Assembly: GCA_013396755.1 (NCBI GenBank)
Contig: VWZF01002689.1
Span: 283,597 to 347,596, forward strand
Length of the DNA stretch: 64,000 nt
Reading direction: 5' to 3'
DNA from: Sclerurus mexicanus
Lineage: Eukaryota; Chordata; Aves; Passeriformes; Furnariidae
The notes below the pieces were generated by a model. The model was not told where the DNA came from and searched no databases. It worked only from the letters and a program-made list of their open reading frames with translations. Both the position numbers and the translations under genes were made by a program. Each line of letters starts with the position of its first letter. Position 1 is the stretch's first letter. Shown here one piece after another: positions 11,967 through 22,238 of this stretch.

Positions 11967-14900
11967 CCTATCTATCTATGTCCCACCTGGCTACGACCTC
12001 TTTGCAGGTAGTTCTAGAGGGTAAGACAGTCCCTTTTGAGCCTCCTTTTCTCCAGGCTAAAGAACCCCAGCTTCCTCAGCTGCTCCTCACAGGACTTGTG
12101 CTCCAGACTCTTCCCCAGCTTTGTTGCCCTTCCCTGGACATGCTCCAGCACCTGTCTCTTCCTTGTACTGAGGGGCCCAGAACTGAACACAGGATTCGAG
12201 GTGCGGCCTCACCAGTGCCCAGTACAGGGGCATGATCACTGCCTTGGTCCTGCTGGCCACGCTATTGCTGGTACAGGCCAGGATGCCATTGGCTTTCTTG
12301 GCCACCTGGGCACACTGATGGCTCATGTTCAGACACTGCTGACCAGCACCCCCAAATACTTTTCTGCTGGGTTGATTTCTAACCACTCTGCCCCCAGTCT
12401 GTAGTGCTGCCTGAGGTTGTTGTGACCCAAGGGCAGGACCTGGCACTTGGCCTCATTGAACCTCATACAGTTGACCTCAGCCCATTGATCCAGCCTGTCT
12501 AGACTCCTCTGGATGATGTTTGTTAAAAATATGATCTACAATAACTGAATAGTTTTACTATTAAGGTGACTTATTACTTGCAGTTACATTTTAAAAGAAA
12601 TTATTCCTGACAAGGCAAAATTTTGAAGCAGAAAATTTAGGTCATCAATTGGGAAAAACATCTGGGCATGTGAATGTGGTAGGTTGTTCAACAGTATCTG
12701 AAACATCTTACAGATGCAAAATGTTTGACTTAAACACGGCAATCAGAGTAGATTAAGTATTAGTATTATTTTTGATAGAAAGCTTACAGTTATTTGGAAA
12801 AGAGCTGTGTGAAGTGGATGTACTCACTTATGCCCTTTATCACACTCAGAGAGAATGAAAGAGCACTGACTGATGGTCTGGTAGGTCTCTGCTTTTGGTG
12901 TGGGTTTTTTGTTTGTTTCTTTCTTTTTCTATAAAACTAATTGTTTCTTACTGATATTAGCAGTAAAGATGTTAGGGCTTCTAAGTGCCTTCCACAAGGC
13001 TTAGTCAGAACTATAACACCAACATCTAAATTGTACTACACTCAGCTGCAGATCTAACCACGGTGCCTGAGAAAGTTCCCTGGGGACCTGAGTGCTCTGC
13101 CTCTGCACAGGCTGTGAGCCACTCAGTTGAGACAATCCTGTTTTCCCTCTTAGCTCAGACCTTAGCTGAGAACAGACTATTGATCCAGGTGAGAGGCCAG
13201 AAGGGTTTTGCTTGGGAGGGCTTCTCAAAAGCATGTGGGCACTCTCAGATGGGTTCAAGCTCCTCACAAAATGCAGATGAACTCTGTTTTAGCACAGTGG
13301 AGGAACCTATCTTTCACACAGATGCCTCGTGTGCCGCTTCACAAGACACAGGTCAGTACAGAGGTTCAGAAGACATAGAGCTTTACGGATTTCACAGGCC
13401 TATGTCTTCACTGAAAAGCCCGATGATGAGAGTGCATGAAGGCCAAAGAAAGATGAGAAGGGTTGACAGTAAAAGGCTCTTCATGCAACAGCTGGTAGAT
13501 TTGTAGGTCTCCTTGGGAAAGTTGTTATGAATGCAGAGTTTACCTGTAATCCATGGAAGACTGAACAAGTCCTGACCAAGAAACTGAGAGAGCTTTAGTA
13601 AAAAGACAAACTACATTAGCCCCCGGAAGTGCCTCAAGTTGAAAGTAGAGGATAGCAGAGTACTCAGCAGAATTCAAAGACTTTCTCAGAGACAAAATAT
13701 CTGAATATGGACCATGGACAAAATCAGACTGGCCTTTCTTATGCCCTTTAGCAAGCAGAGAATCTACTTTTCAATTATACACACTTTGGTAAGTGCTGCA
13801 AAATCAGACTCTAAAAGTAAAATGAAGTTTTTAACTCCCTTATTTTTGTCACTTTTTGAACAGAAAGGAAAAAAAAACACCTGGAGGGACAGGTCAGATT
13901 TGACATAGTCTCACTTATTCATAAAAGATGCACAAATTTCCATTTCTCAAATTATCCCTATGCAGACCTTAAATTCTTGTTGAAATGATGGCTTTTTGTG
14001 TAAACTTTGGTTCAGCTTATTAATGTCATTAAACATGAATGATTCTATGCTGGCAAGCATCAGAATTTTCAAGAAGGAAAAGAGAGATGACCCTGGAAAT
14101 TACAGGACTGTCAGTCTCAATTCAGTGCCTGGTAAAATAATAAAGAAGATTCTTCTGTGAGTTACTGAAAAGCACCTCAAGGACAACACAGTCATTGGTC
14201 ACAGCCAACATGGCTTTGTAAAGGGCAAGTCCTGCTTATCAAATCTAATTTCCTTTTATGACAAGGTAATGCACCTAGTTGATCAAGGGAAGCCAGGTTG
14301 ATATAATGCTTTAGCATTTCAGTAAAGCTTGCCATACTGTCTCTCAGTATCCTTCTGGACAGAACATCCAGTACACAGCTGGATAAATACATCAGGCAGT
14401 GGGTGAGCAGCTGGCTCACAGGACAGGCAAAAAGGCTAAGAGTGAATGGAGTGATCTGTCACTGGTGGGGTTCCACAGGGCCCTATGCTCTTCAAAATCT
14501 TCATAAGTGACTGGGACATAGGATATATCGAGTAAGTTTGCCAATTATACTAAATTGAGAGGAACTGCTGACTTCCTCAAAGGCACAGAGGTCCTAAAGA
14601 CAGACCTCGATGAATTAGAGGGCTGGGCAATCACCAACCATATGAAGTTCAACAAGGGCAAGTGCTGGATTCTGCACCTGGGATGGGGCAACCCTGCATG
14701 TTTGTACAGACTGGGGAATGAGATGATGGAAAGCAGTGCCATGGAAAGGAACCTGGGGGTCCTGGTCGATGGCAAGTTGAATATGAGTCAACAGTGCCCT
14801 GGCAGCCAGGAGGGCCAACTGTGTTCAGGGGGGCATCAGGCAAAGGATCACTAGTCAGTCGAGGGAGAGGATTGTCCTGCTCTGCTCTGCACTGGATACT

Positions 14901-17900
14901 GGATACTCTGCACCTTGAATATCATGGGCAGTTTTGGGTGCTATAATACAAGAAGGATCTAAAACCATTAGAGGAGGGTTACAAAGATGGCAAGGGGTCT
15001 TTGGGGGAAGCCATACAAGGAGAGGCTGAGGTCACTTGGCTTGTTCAGCCTGGAGAAGAGGAGACTGAGGGAAGCCCTCATCTACAGCTTCCTTGTAAGG
15101 GGAAGTGAAGCGGCATGTGCTGATCTCTTCACCCAAGGGAATGGCATGAAGCTGAGTCAGGGGAGGTTTAGGTTGGATATCAGGAAAAGATTCTTCACCC
15201 AGAGGGTGGTTGGGCACCGAGAACGGGCTCTCCAGGGAAATGGTCACAGCATCAAGCCTGACAGAGTTCAGGAAGCAGTTGGACAATGCTCTCAGGCAGA
15301 TGGTGTGACTCTTGAGGATGTTCTATGAAGGGCCAGGAGCTGGACTCAATGATCCCTATGGNTGGCAAGGGGTCTTTGGGGGAAGCCATACAAGGAGAGG
15401 CTGAGGTCACTTGGCTTGTTCAGCCTGGAGAAGAGGAGACTGAGGGAAGCCCTCATCTACAGCTTCCTTGTAAGGGGAAGTGAAGCGGCATGTGCTGATC
15501 TCTTCACCCAAGGGAATGGCATGAAGCTGAGTCAGGGGAGGTTTAGGTTGGATATCAGGAAAAGATTCTTCACCCAGAGGGTGGTTGGGCACCGAGAACG
15601 GGCTCTCCAGGGAAATGGTCACAGCATCAAGCCTGACAGAGTTCAGGAAGCAGTTGGACAATGCTCTCAGGCAGATGGTGTGACTCTTGAGGATGTTCTA
15701 TGAAGGGCCAGGAGCTGGACTCAATGATCCCTATGGGTCCCTTCCAACTCAAGATATTTTATGATTATATCATTCTTTGTCTTAATTACATCAGACTATG
15801 GCTTAAGGAAAACTTTAAATCAGTCACAGTCTTTCTTGTTCATTACGATCGTACTGATCTTTACCAGATGAACCAAACTTTCACTAAAATCTTGATCTAA
15901 TTTTGAAGAGTTATTTTTATACTATGACTAAAGACTACATTGCAATGGTATCAATTTTGAAAATACATGTTGCTTACAGAAAAAGAATAAGGACAGTGTT
16001 TTATTTTCAAGCCATGCGTTAGAAGCAGAAGGTATCTAATATCATGGTTTACTAAAAAGTGGGTTGTTAATATAAGAATATTTTGCCCCTATTGAAATGA
16101 ACTCTCAGTTTTAACACCACTACTAAGCACTTTATAGCATTGGAGGTTTCACCTTTTAAATGTATTGTTGGATTTAAACATGGGAAAATTAAATAAACAA
16201 AACTCCCAAAATCATAGCAAAGTAGATGATGTAAAACACAGCCAAAGCAGAAGATTGCTCTGAATGACTAACCTGAAGATAAAAATAACCTGAGGATGTA
16301 CCCTCATTTATGTTAGTCTGCATTACAGACCTGAGTCTATACTAAGCAAGTCTGTAGGTTGTTGTTCTAGTAAGGTGTTAAAGTTACTGATTATGTTGTT
16401 GTTGTCCATGTGGCACCTTGCACAATGGAAGATTCTGCTTAGTGATACCTTACTGATATCAAAGTAAAATAATCAGTAACAGCCCTGTCTGAGCTCCAGG
16501 TAAGTGAACTGTCTAGCACAAGTGTTTGCAGCTTGCTCACCCTTCTTGTGTAAGTGGTGACAATTGCTTTGTTTGAGAAGCAATGCAAACACTGCATGTT
16601 AAATATGATTTCCAAAACAATGCAGGAAATCCAGTTCAAATACAGAAGCATCAATGAACTAGAGACATGCAAGAATTTTTCCCAAACAATTCCTCCAAGA
16701 AAGTATGTGACCTCTTTCAGGAGAGTGTGACAGCAGATAGTCACGTCTTATTTTACCCCTGGGAATGCCTCTAATGCCTGGGACCAAAAGGAGGTGGGGT
16801 TATTATGCAGCCAGTAGTTTGCTGTGCACATGCAGGGAACTCCCCTGGGATCTTTAAATACAGGTTTTACCTCCTCCAAAGTTTCCATGCAAGTGAGCCA
16901 GAGCAGAATTGGAAATCAGAACTGCAAACTGTTTGGTGTTCCCCAGAATTACGTAAGTTCTTGGAATAATTAGTTTTTCCCCAAGATCATCTTTGCTTGT
17001 GATCTGTAGAGTTTTCCATTAGCAGAGAACAGAACGTGCAATATTTTAACCTGCAGTGTATAAATTAGTAAAATACTTAAAATTTTTTTGGAGTAAAACA
17101 GGCTATACAATAAACACTATATTTGGTACACCAACTGACAAGAAACTCTTAGAAGAAAAACAAATGCAAATATTTACAACTACTTTCTTCAGTTTGTATC
17201 TTCTGGATATTAGAAAAGACACAGAGGTATACTAATGGTAAATTTAAAAGCAACTGACTGCATGACTCATCAGTGTGTGTTCCCTGAGCATTCTGGGGTT
17301 AAAGGATGGCCGTCATTTGATTTTAAATGTATGCAAAATTCTCTGCATTTGCATTTCTTTCAGTCGAGTGTCTTGTCATTGGCCATCCTGGCTATTTGTC
17401 CGCAAATTAAAAGTAGAGATTGTACAATCTTAGTCGCTTATTTAAAAGTAATTTATGGTCTCTCTTGAAAGGACAAAGAGAGGTGAAAAATGCTAAGACC
17501 TTGCTATTACCACTGTTAGTTTCTTTGCTAACCCTTCAAAAACCTGCTTGCAAGAATATATATGAAGTTGTGACTCGTGCAAGACCAGGAAAGTTGCTTG
17601 TTGTTTCAATGTAATGCTTGTTACAGAAAAAAAAGAAGTTGTTTTCCCCTGGCTAAGACAGTGAAATCCCACCTCTTCAGCTGGGTGTGGGAATCCACAC
17701 AACTGTTTTGATGGAAGACAGGGAACAGAAGAATTGATTCTGACCAGCAAAGAGGCCCATTTCCACCCTCCTGCTAGCAACCTGGTAACAACAAGTGCGT
17801 GGGTCAGGTACACGTAGATGGGCTACGCATTTGCCCCCCACATGAGTTCGTATCTATTGAACCCCAAGTCCAAACTAAAATCCACACACAACTTGCCTGA

Positions 17901-18847
17901 AGCAGCAAGCACTACAGACACAACAGAGACACAAGAGTGAGTGAGTAGCAGTATCAGTTGTAAATTGGGGAATGACTGGGACTATTTTGGAGCAGAAAAA
18001 GAGAGCAGTTTTGCTCCTTGTTTGTGACAGAGGAGATGCTGCTTGGTGCAGCATTTGAGGTAGTTTAGCTACAGTATAAATGGTAGAGGTATTAGTGAAG
18101 ACTCCTGCCAACCATCAGTGCACAGCAGGTACGGAAGGAAGATAAAACCCCAATAAGGGACTGTAGCTGGCTGCCTGGTGGCTTCCACACCACTACAGCG
18201 TCACGGTGCTGCTGTGCTGGAAGGAGGAAGAGCTGGGAGGTGGCCTGTTCTCTCCAGATTGCATGGGAGGGAGAGTTAATGGCAGAGGGAAATACTGCAG
18301 GGGAGGATGAGTTCGGAGGTGATGACAAAGTAGGAAATGCAGAGATAAGTAGGGGCCTCTTGCTGCAAAGAGGGAAAAAACCGTGGAGGAGGGATTGCTA
18401 CGTTAGGTCCAGGACTTCAGGGGAAAGATGAGGCAGGGAAGAAGAAACAGGAGGAGGCCACTTGTTACCCTCTAGCGTGAGCTGGGAGGGGAAGGGCAGC
18501 TGTTCTCTGGTGTGTGTGAAGGGAAAGGGTGGGGAAGGAGGAAGCTCCTGGGAAGGAACCGGGGGGACAGTGCGGCAAGTGGGATGCTGGGCCACGGGGC
18601 TGGGACCACCGGGCGGCACCGGGGTGTAGGACTGCTTGGGGCACAGCGACCAGACGGGTGCAGGGCGATGTGCTGGGGGCAAGGTAAAGCCCTCGGGGCC
18701 GGAGCAGTGTCGGACAGGGGGGCACGGAGCCGGGAGGGAGGNNNNNNNNNNNNNNTCGGTGAAGCGGTGCAAGAGGCAGGACTTGCCCACGGTGGAGTCT
18801 CCCAGCACGATCAGCCGGAACTGGTAGATCCAGATCGCCGCGTCCAT
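9769..18847 (-). CDS. RAB39A: Ras-related small GTPase Rab39A (two coding exons, exon 1 gapped)
   Basis: Rab39A is a Rab-family GTPase on endosomal, phagosomal and autophagic membranes, where it controls vesicle traffic. The gene has two coding exons, 18756-18847 and 9769-10195, both minus strand. Exon 1 gives the Rab N-terminus with the P-loop GDSTVGKS. Exon 2 gives the guanine-specificity motif HKCD, the SAK motif (ETSAKD) and a C-terminal CIC prenylation signal. Exon 2 reads FEHVKDWLEEAKMHVQPF, SKDATNVEES-like and HSSEEAVKP, which fits RAB39A better than its paralogue RAB39B. The known human protein has 217 residues. The pieces visible here total about 172, so about 45 codons are missing, including switch I, the DTAGQE switch II motif and the exon 1 donor site. 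They fall in the N run at 18742-18755. The loss is an assembly gap and not evidence of a pseudogene, since both remaining parts are intact. Confidence 0.93.
11881..11978. repeat. (TATC)n microsatellite
   Basis: About 24 tandem copies of TATC with one interruption (TACC near 11966). It directly abuts an antisense CR1 copy, at the point where that CR1 is truncated. It is long enough to be length-polymorphic. Confidence 0.97.
11979..12525 (-). mobile_element. CR1 LINE fragment, antisense
   Basis: The minus-strand frame at 12087-12446 contains VAKKANGILACTSNSVASRT and ALVRPHLESCVQFWAPQYK, the hallmark C-terminal region of CR1 ORF2. The copy begins on its own strand near 12525. It is cut before its normal 3' tail, just after the words for LEKRRL and 'gaggtcgtagccaggtggg', where the (TATC)n array takes over. 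The frame is broken in places. Confidence 0.9.
14080..15361 (+). mobile_element. CR1 LINE, reverse transcriptase region to 3' end (first part)
   Basis: In several frames this reads CR1 ORF2: NYRTVSLNSVPGKIIKKIL near 14098, HSQHGFVKGKSCLSNL near 14200, then a thumb and C-terminal part (LDELEGWAITNHMKFNKGK near 14605; LFSLEKRRLREA near 15050; FRLDIRKRFFTQRVVGH near 15170). The catalytic FADDTKL is changed to FANYTKL near 14540 and there are frameshifts, so the copy is dead. It continues past the single N at 15362 with a repeated block and reaches its tail near 15770. Confidence 0.92.
14988..15736. repeat. Exact 374-bp direct duplication around a single N
   Basis: 14988-15361 and 15363-15736 appear identical base for base, with an offset of 375 and exactly one N (15362) between them. 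The encoded peptides in both strands are identical too. CR1 copies accumulate differences, so complete identity with an N at the junction points to two contigs that overlap but were not merged. Confidence 0.93.
15363..15770 (+). mobile_element. CR1 3' end (repeated block plus true tail)
   Basis: The second copy of the duplicated block runs on into the CR1 3' tail, with 'gggtcccttccaactcaag' and a degenerate ATTCTATGAT-like end (tattttatgattatatcatt) near 15770. If the duplication is artificial, 14080-15361 joined to 15737-15770 is the real element. Confidence 0.88.
15780..18540. other. Intronic stretch without recognised elements
   Basis: Within RAB39A intron 1. The short open frames (for example 16439-16744 and 17493-17813 on the minus strand) resemble no family that I know. 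GC content rises from about 18100 toward the CpG island. Confidence 0.55.
18742..18755. other. Assembly gap (14 N) inside RAB39A exon 1
   Basis: The N run starts right after codon 30 plus two bases of RAB39A. Sequence on the far side has no Rab coding potential in any frame. About 135 coding bases and the splice donor must be missing, so the run of 14 is not the true gap length. Confidence 0.9.
18756..18847 (-). CDS. RAB39A: RAB39A coding exon 1, 5' part
   Basis: ATG at 18847-18845 sits in a strong Kozak context (gctgccATGG). The 30 complete codons encode IWIYQFRLIVLGDSTVGKSC followed by LLHRFT. The first residues, MDAA, add one residue compared with the human METI start. GDSTVGKS is the P-loop that binds the phosphates of GTP and magnesium. 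The exon runs into the N gap before switch I. Confidence 0.95.
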
Positions 18848-18870
18848 GGCAGCGGCCCCGGCCTGGCCCN

Positions 18871-18978
18871 TGCTGTGCCGCCCTCCTGTGCCGCCCTCCC
18901 TCCTGTGCCGCCCTGCTGAGCCGCCCTGCTGTGCCGCCCTGCTGTGCCGCCCTCCTGTGCCACCCTCCCGTGCCGCCC
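18871..18978 (-). repeat. 13-bp GC-rich tandem repeat in the RAB39A 5' UTR/promoter
   Basis: About eight copies of TGCTGTGCCGCCC, with variants TCCTGTGCCGCCC, TGCTGAGCCGCCC and TCCTGTGCCACCC, and one 4-base insertion. The array starts directly after a single N at 18870 and lies 24-131 bases upstream of the RAB39A start codon. The copy number here may not be the real one, given the adjoining N. Confidence 0.85.
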
Positions 18979-21900
18979 GCTGGGCGATGTGGCGGCCGAG
19001 CCCCGCGGGCAACAAGTGCGGGGCCGGGCCGGAGGGACAGAGGGGGGCTGGAGAGGAGGCGGCGTGGAAAACCACGGGAGAGGGGCTGCCGAAGCGTGGG
19101 TCTTGCAAAGAAAAGTGGGAGCAGAGAGGGAACACCGGGGAGGCGCGGAGGGAGCAGAGCGGCAGGTGGGAAAGGCGCAGGGAGCCGAAGCGGGGCTGCC
19201 CCGGGGGGTAAGGGGGGCTGGGCAGGCCAACCCGCCGGGGAACAGGTGCCAGGTGGCAGTGATGGGCTGGGCAAGGGGCAAAGGAGAGTTGGCAACCCAG
19301 ACGTCCCCAGAGAGAACCTTGCGAACTGCCTAGAGAAAAGGCATAATGCTGGAAATGACAGGGATGTATGCTCCTCTTTTCCCAGTGCAACAAACTGCAT
19401 GTATTGGGCCTCGGCGAAAGTGCCTTTAACCCACAGTAATAAAACAGTTCTGCCAGAAGAGATGCCTGTGTCAGAGAAATCTCTTTGCCCCCCTGCAATC
19501 TTCATCTGAGTATCATGTCAGGATAAATCTGTTGAGGAATAGATTCCTCAGAATTCTTCTAAAGTCTCAGAACCACATGGGATAGCAAACACTAACAGTC
19601 CTCAGATGGCTGGTAAGGGCATTACAGTAAAATAAGACAAAATCTTTGGACTTCTGGTAAACAGAATTGCAGCAGCTTCTGTAGATTGGTCTGGGGTGAG
19701 GGAGCCATTGGCAGAGAGCCTGAGAACCCAGCAGAGTAGGCTGGGAGAGCTGGGAAGTAGGTTGTTGCTGGCAGAAGGTCAGCCACAAGTGGATACTGAT
19801 ATGAATGAGCACTTTGATAGTGAAAAGGACAGGGAGAGGAGATGGGTGACATTTTTTTTTTCACACAGCCTGTTTGTCTCTGTTAGTGTCAGGCACAAAT
19901 GCAGCTAAAACTCTAACTGCCTGTGGCTGGCTAGGGGCACGTCTGAAACCACATTTCTATTGTAACTCTGTGGGGCAATTTGTTGTGACAAGTATTCTCA
20001 TTGCCTGAGTCTGGTCTTGTTATTGCAATGTGTTACCTGAGCACCAGTGTGAGAGTAGTAGATTTTCCTAGTAGGCTTGGGTAGATTTTGCAGCTCCACA
20101 GTGTGGATGAGTGAGACCAAGGGCACCTTGGTCCCTCACCTGGCCAAGGGCAGGGTGAAGTCAAAAGAGGGGTTGCTTGCACCACTCGGGAGACTATGTC
20201 TCCCAGCTCCAAAATGAGTTTGTCTTCTGGGATAAACATGGATGGTTGTCCCTGGAGGACAGATCCAGATGACCCCAGAACCTTCCAGCAGAGACTTGGC
20301 TTGGCAGTCCAGAAGCTGTAAAAGGCACAGCCAGCAGCTGCCAGAGGGATTTATTTTCCTACACATGCTGGGCTGAAGCTGTAAGATGCTGTCTGCTCCA
20401 AGAATACAGACTCTCCAGGGACCTTTTGGGCTGACCAGTCAGTCCCTGGGACTTAGTACTTCTGTGTTTGCGTGTGTCTCGGAGTGTGTTTCCTCCTGAA
20501 TCCTGTATATTTCTCACTTTCACCAACTCTTCTTAAAATAAATTGAACATAGTTTGTACTTGACAAGACACTCCTTTAATAAACAATTAAAATAAAACGG
20601 TGTTAGCTTACATAAATGAACCTTCATAAGGCTAAAATCAGTCAATTTCTTGCAGTTCTGCATGGGATGTGGTTACAGGTGATTCCTGGGGATGATTTCT
20701 AAGTGTTCATTTCTAAGTGAAAAATGTGGCACTTAGATACAAGAAGTATTTGCATGTGAAACAGAGGTTTGAGGTATGTGGCTCAGTATGTGGCATCAGT
20801 AGCTCTGATGTTTCCTGAATGCAAATAGGATGAAATTTTAAGTGGACTTTGATCAGTATATAATACTTAGATCCTTTATGGATCACCACCCTGGCTAAGC
20901 CCCATAGGTCTTCAAAGCCTCCAGTATGTGCTGTCTAGTTTAGATGCACAGCAGATTGCTGTCCTTTGCACATCAGGGCTGGAAGAACCTCACATGAATG
21001 AGTTACACAGCTCATTTAATTCCTAACAGGTGAGCAAAGTCAATTTGCCTACAGCATTTACAGTTGAACTAAATATGTTTGCAAATATTTTCAAGCTTCC
21101 ACAGTCTGGTCTGTCATTGTAAGCTTGTCATTGTAGAAAGACAGTGGTATATAAATTCACATCTCCCAAGCACAACCTTAAACCTTCATTTGTGATCTTT
21201 TGAGTGTCGTATGTTAAAGCTACTGAGGGAGCCTGCATTTGTATTGTCTGTTGTGAACAAGGTGGGTGAATTCTATGTCCAAGACATTTAGTTTTTGCTC
21301 ATTTACCAGTGAATACAGAGACCCTGATGTCATGCAGTCCACCACAAAGATATGGGTATGTTTTGACAAGTTGGGATGGTCAAAGCAGAGTGGTTAAAGC
21401 ACTTTCCTTCAGAGAGTTTCTACCACTTGTGCATTGGCAGCTTTAAACTACTCTTCCCAGACAGGGTGAAGCAAACCTAAATTCTGGGAATTAAAAAAAG
21501 AGCCAAACAACCTTAAACTTCCAAATCTGCTTCCATCTTAGCTAGATGACTGCACTAAGATGTAAATCCAAGAAGTTACAATCTAATAATTTCTTGTGAC
21601 ATTTTTGACCTGGCATGGATTTTTCTCAACCACTAGTAAGTGGGCAGGTTACCAGTGACTACATAGATCACAGCACTCCTGAACAATGTGCACACATGAT
21701 CAGACAGAAATTTAGAGAAGGACAGAAGAAAATAATAAAATCTCAATCCCAGGCAGCCTGAGACTGAGAAACTATGCTTTCTGTTGCTACCCAAGAACCC
21801 AAGAGAGCAGAAGGACCAGTCTGGAAGCAAGATGCCATCCATTCCGGTTTTAATTACCTAGGCTATTGGTCTGGAGGCTGATACAGCTACTCATTTTATC

Positions 21901-22211
21901 ACAGAGCAAGTTTCAATAAATGCAAACTGTTGATTTTTTTGCTGCAAGATATCTTATTTTTGATAGAGTAGTACTGGACGTGAAATACTCCCTATTAATG
22001 AGCAATGACTTTCCTTCCTCTAAGATGTCATTAAACCAGGTAGGTTTCACATGATGGTGGGAAGGGCATTTCTTAAATGACAGCCTCCTCCTAGAAGATG
22101 TCCTTGTTTGATAAGGGTGTTGTTGAGATAAATATGAAAAAACACCAGTATAAACATTGGAAAAAAAGCAACTTGCACAGCTGAGTAATCAGAATCCATG
22201 AATGGATCTAC

Positions 22212-22238
22212 AATAAACAAACAAACAAACAAACAAAT
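22212..22238. repeat. (CAAA)n short microsatellite
   Basis: About six tandem CAAA/AAAC units followed by AAATAAATG. A similar shorter run is at 31611-31629. Confidence 0.85.

Larger units (their letters stand above)
10196..18741 (-). other. RAB39A: RAB39A intron 1
   Basis: The interval between the two coding exons holds a (TATC)n microsatellite, two CR1 insertions and an apparent false duplication, listed separately. The remaining parts, about 10260-11880, 12525-14080 and 15780-18540, show no gene. A 147-codon plus-strand open frame at 13063-13506 resembles no family that I know and is probably chance. The donor site is not visible because it lies in the N gap. Confidence 0.8.
18550..19240 (-). 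promoter_or_regulatory. CpG island at the RAB39A 5' end
   Basis: The stretch is very GC-rich with many CG dinucleotides, in contrast to the AT-rich surroundings. It covers RAB39A exon 1, its 5' UTR and presumably the promoter, which lies at higher coordinates on this strand. No TATA box is evident, as is usual for CpG-island promoters. The long open frames across it on both strands (up to 366 codons) result from low stop-codon density and are not genes. Confidence 0.8.

Noticed and set aside
13063..13506. 147-codon plus-strand open frame in RAB39A intron 1
   Set aside because: No recognisable domain, low-complexity S/Q-rich composition, and no splice or promoter evidence. Chance is the simplest explanation.
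18398..19505. Long open frames of up to 366 codons on both strands
   Set aside because: They lie in a CpG island with few stop codons, cross the N gap and overlap each other. Only 18756-18847 in one minus frame has Rab homology.
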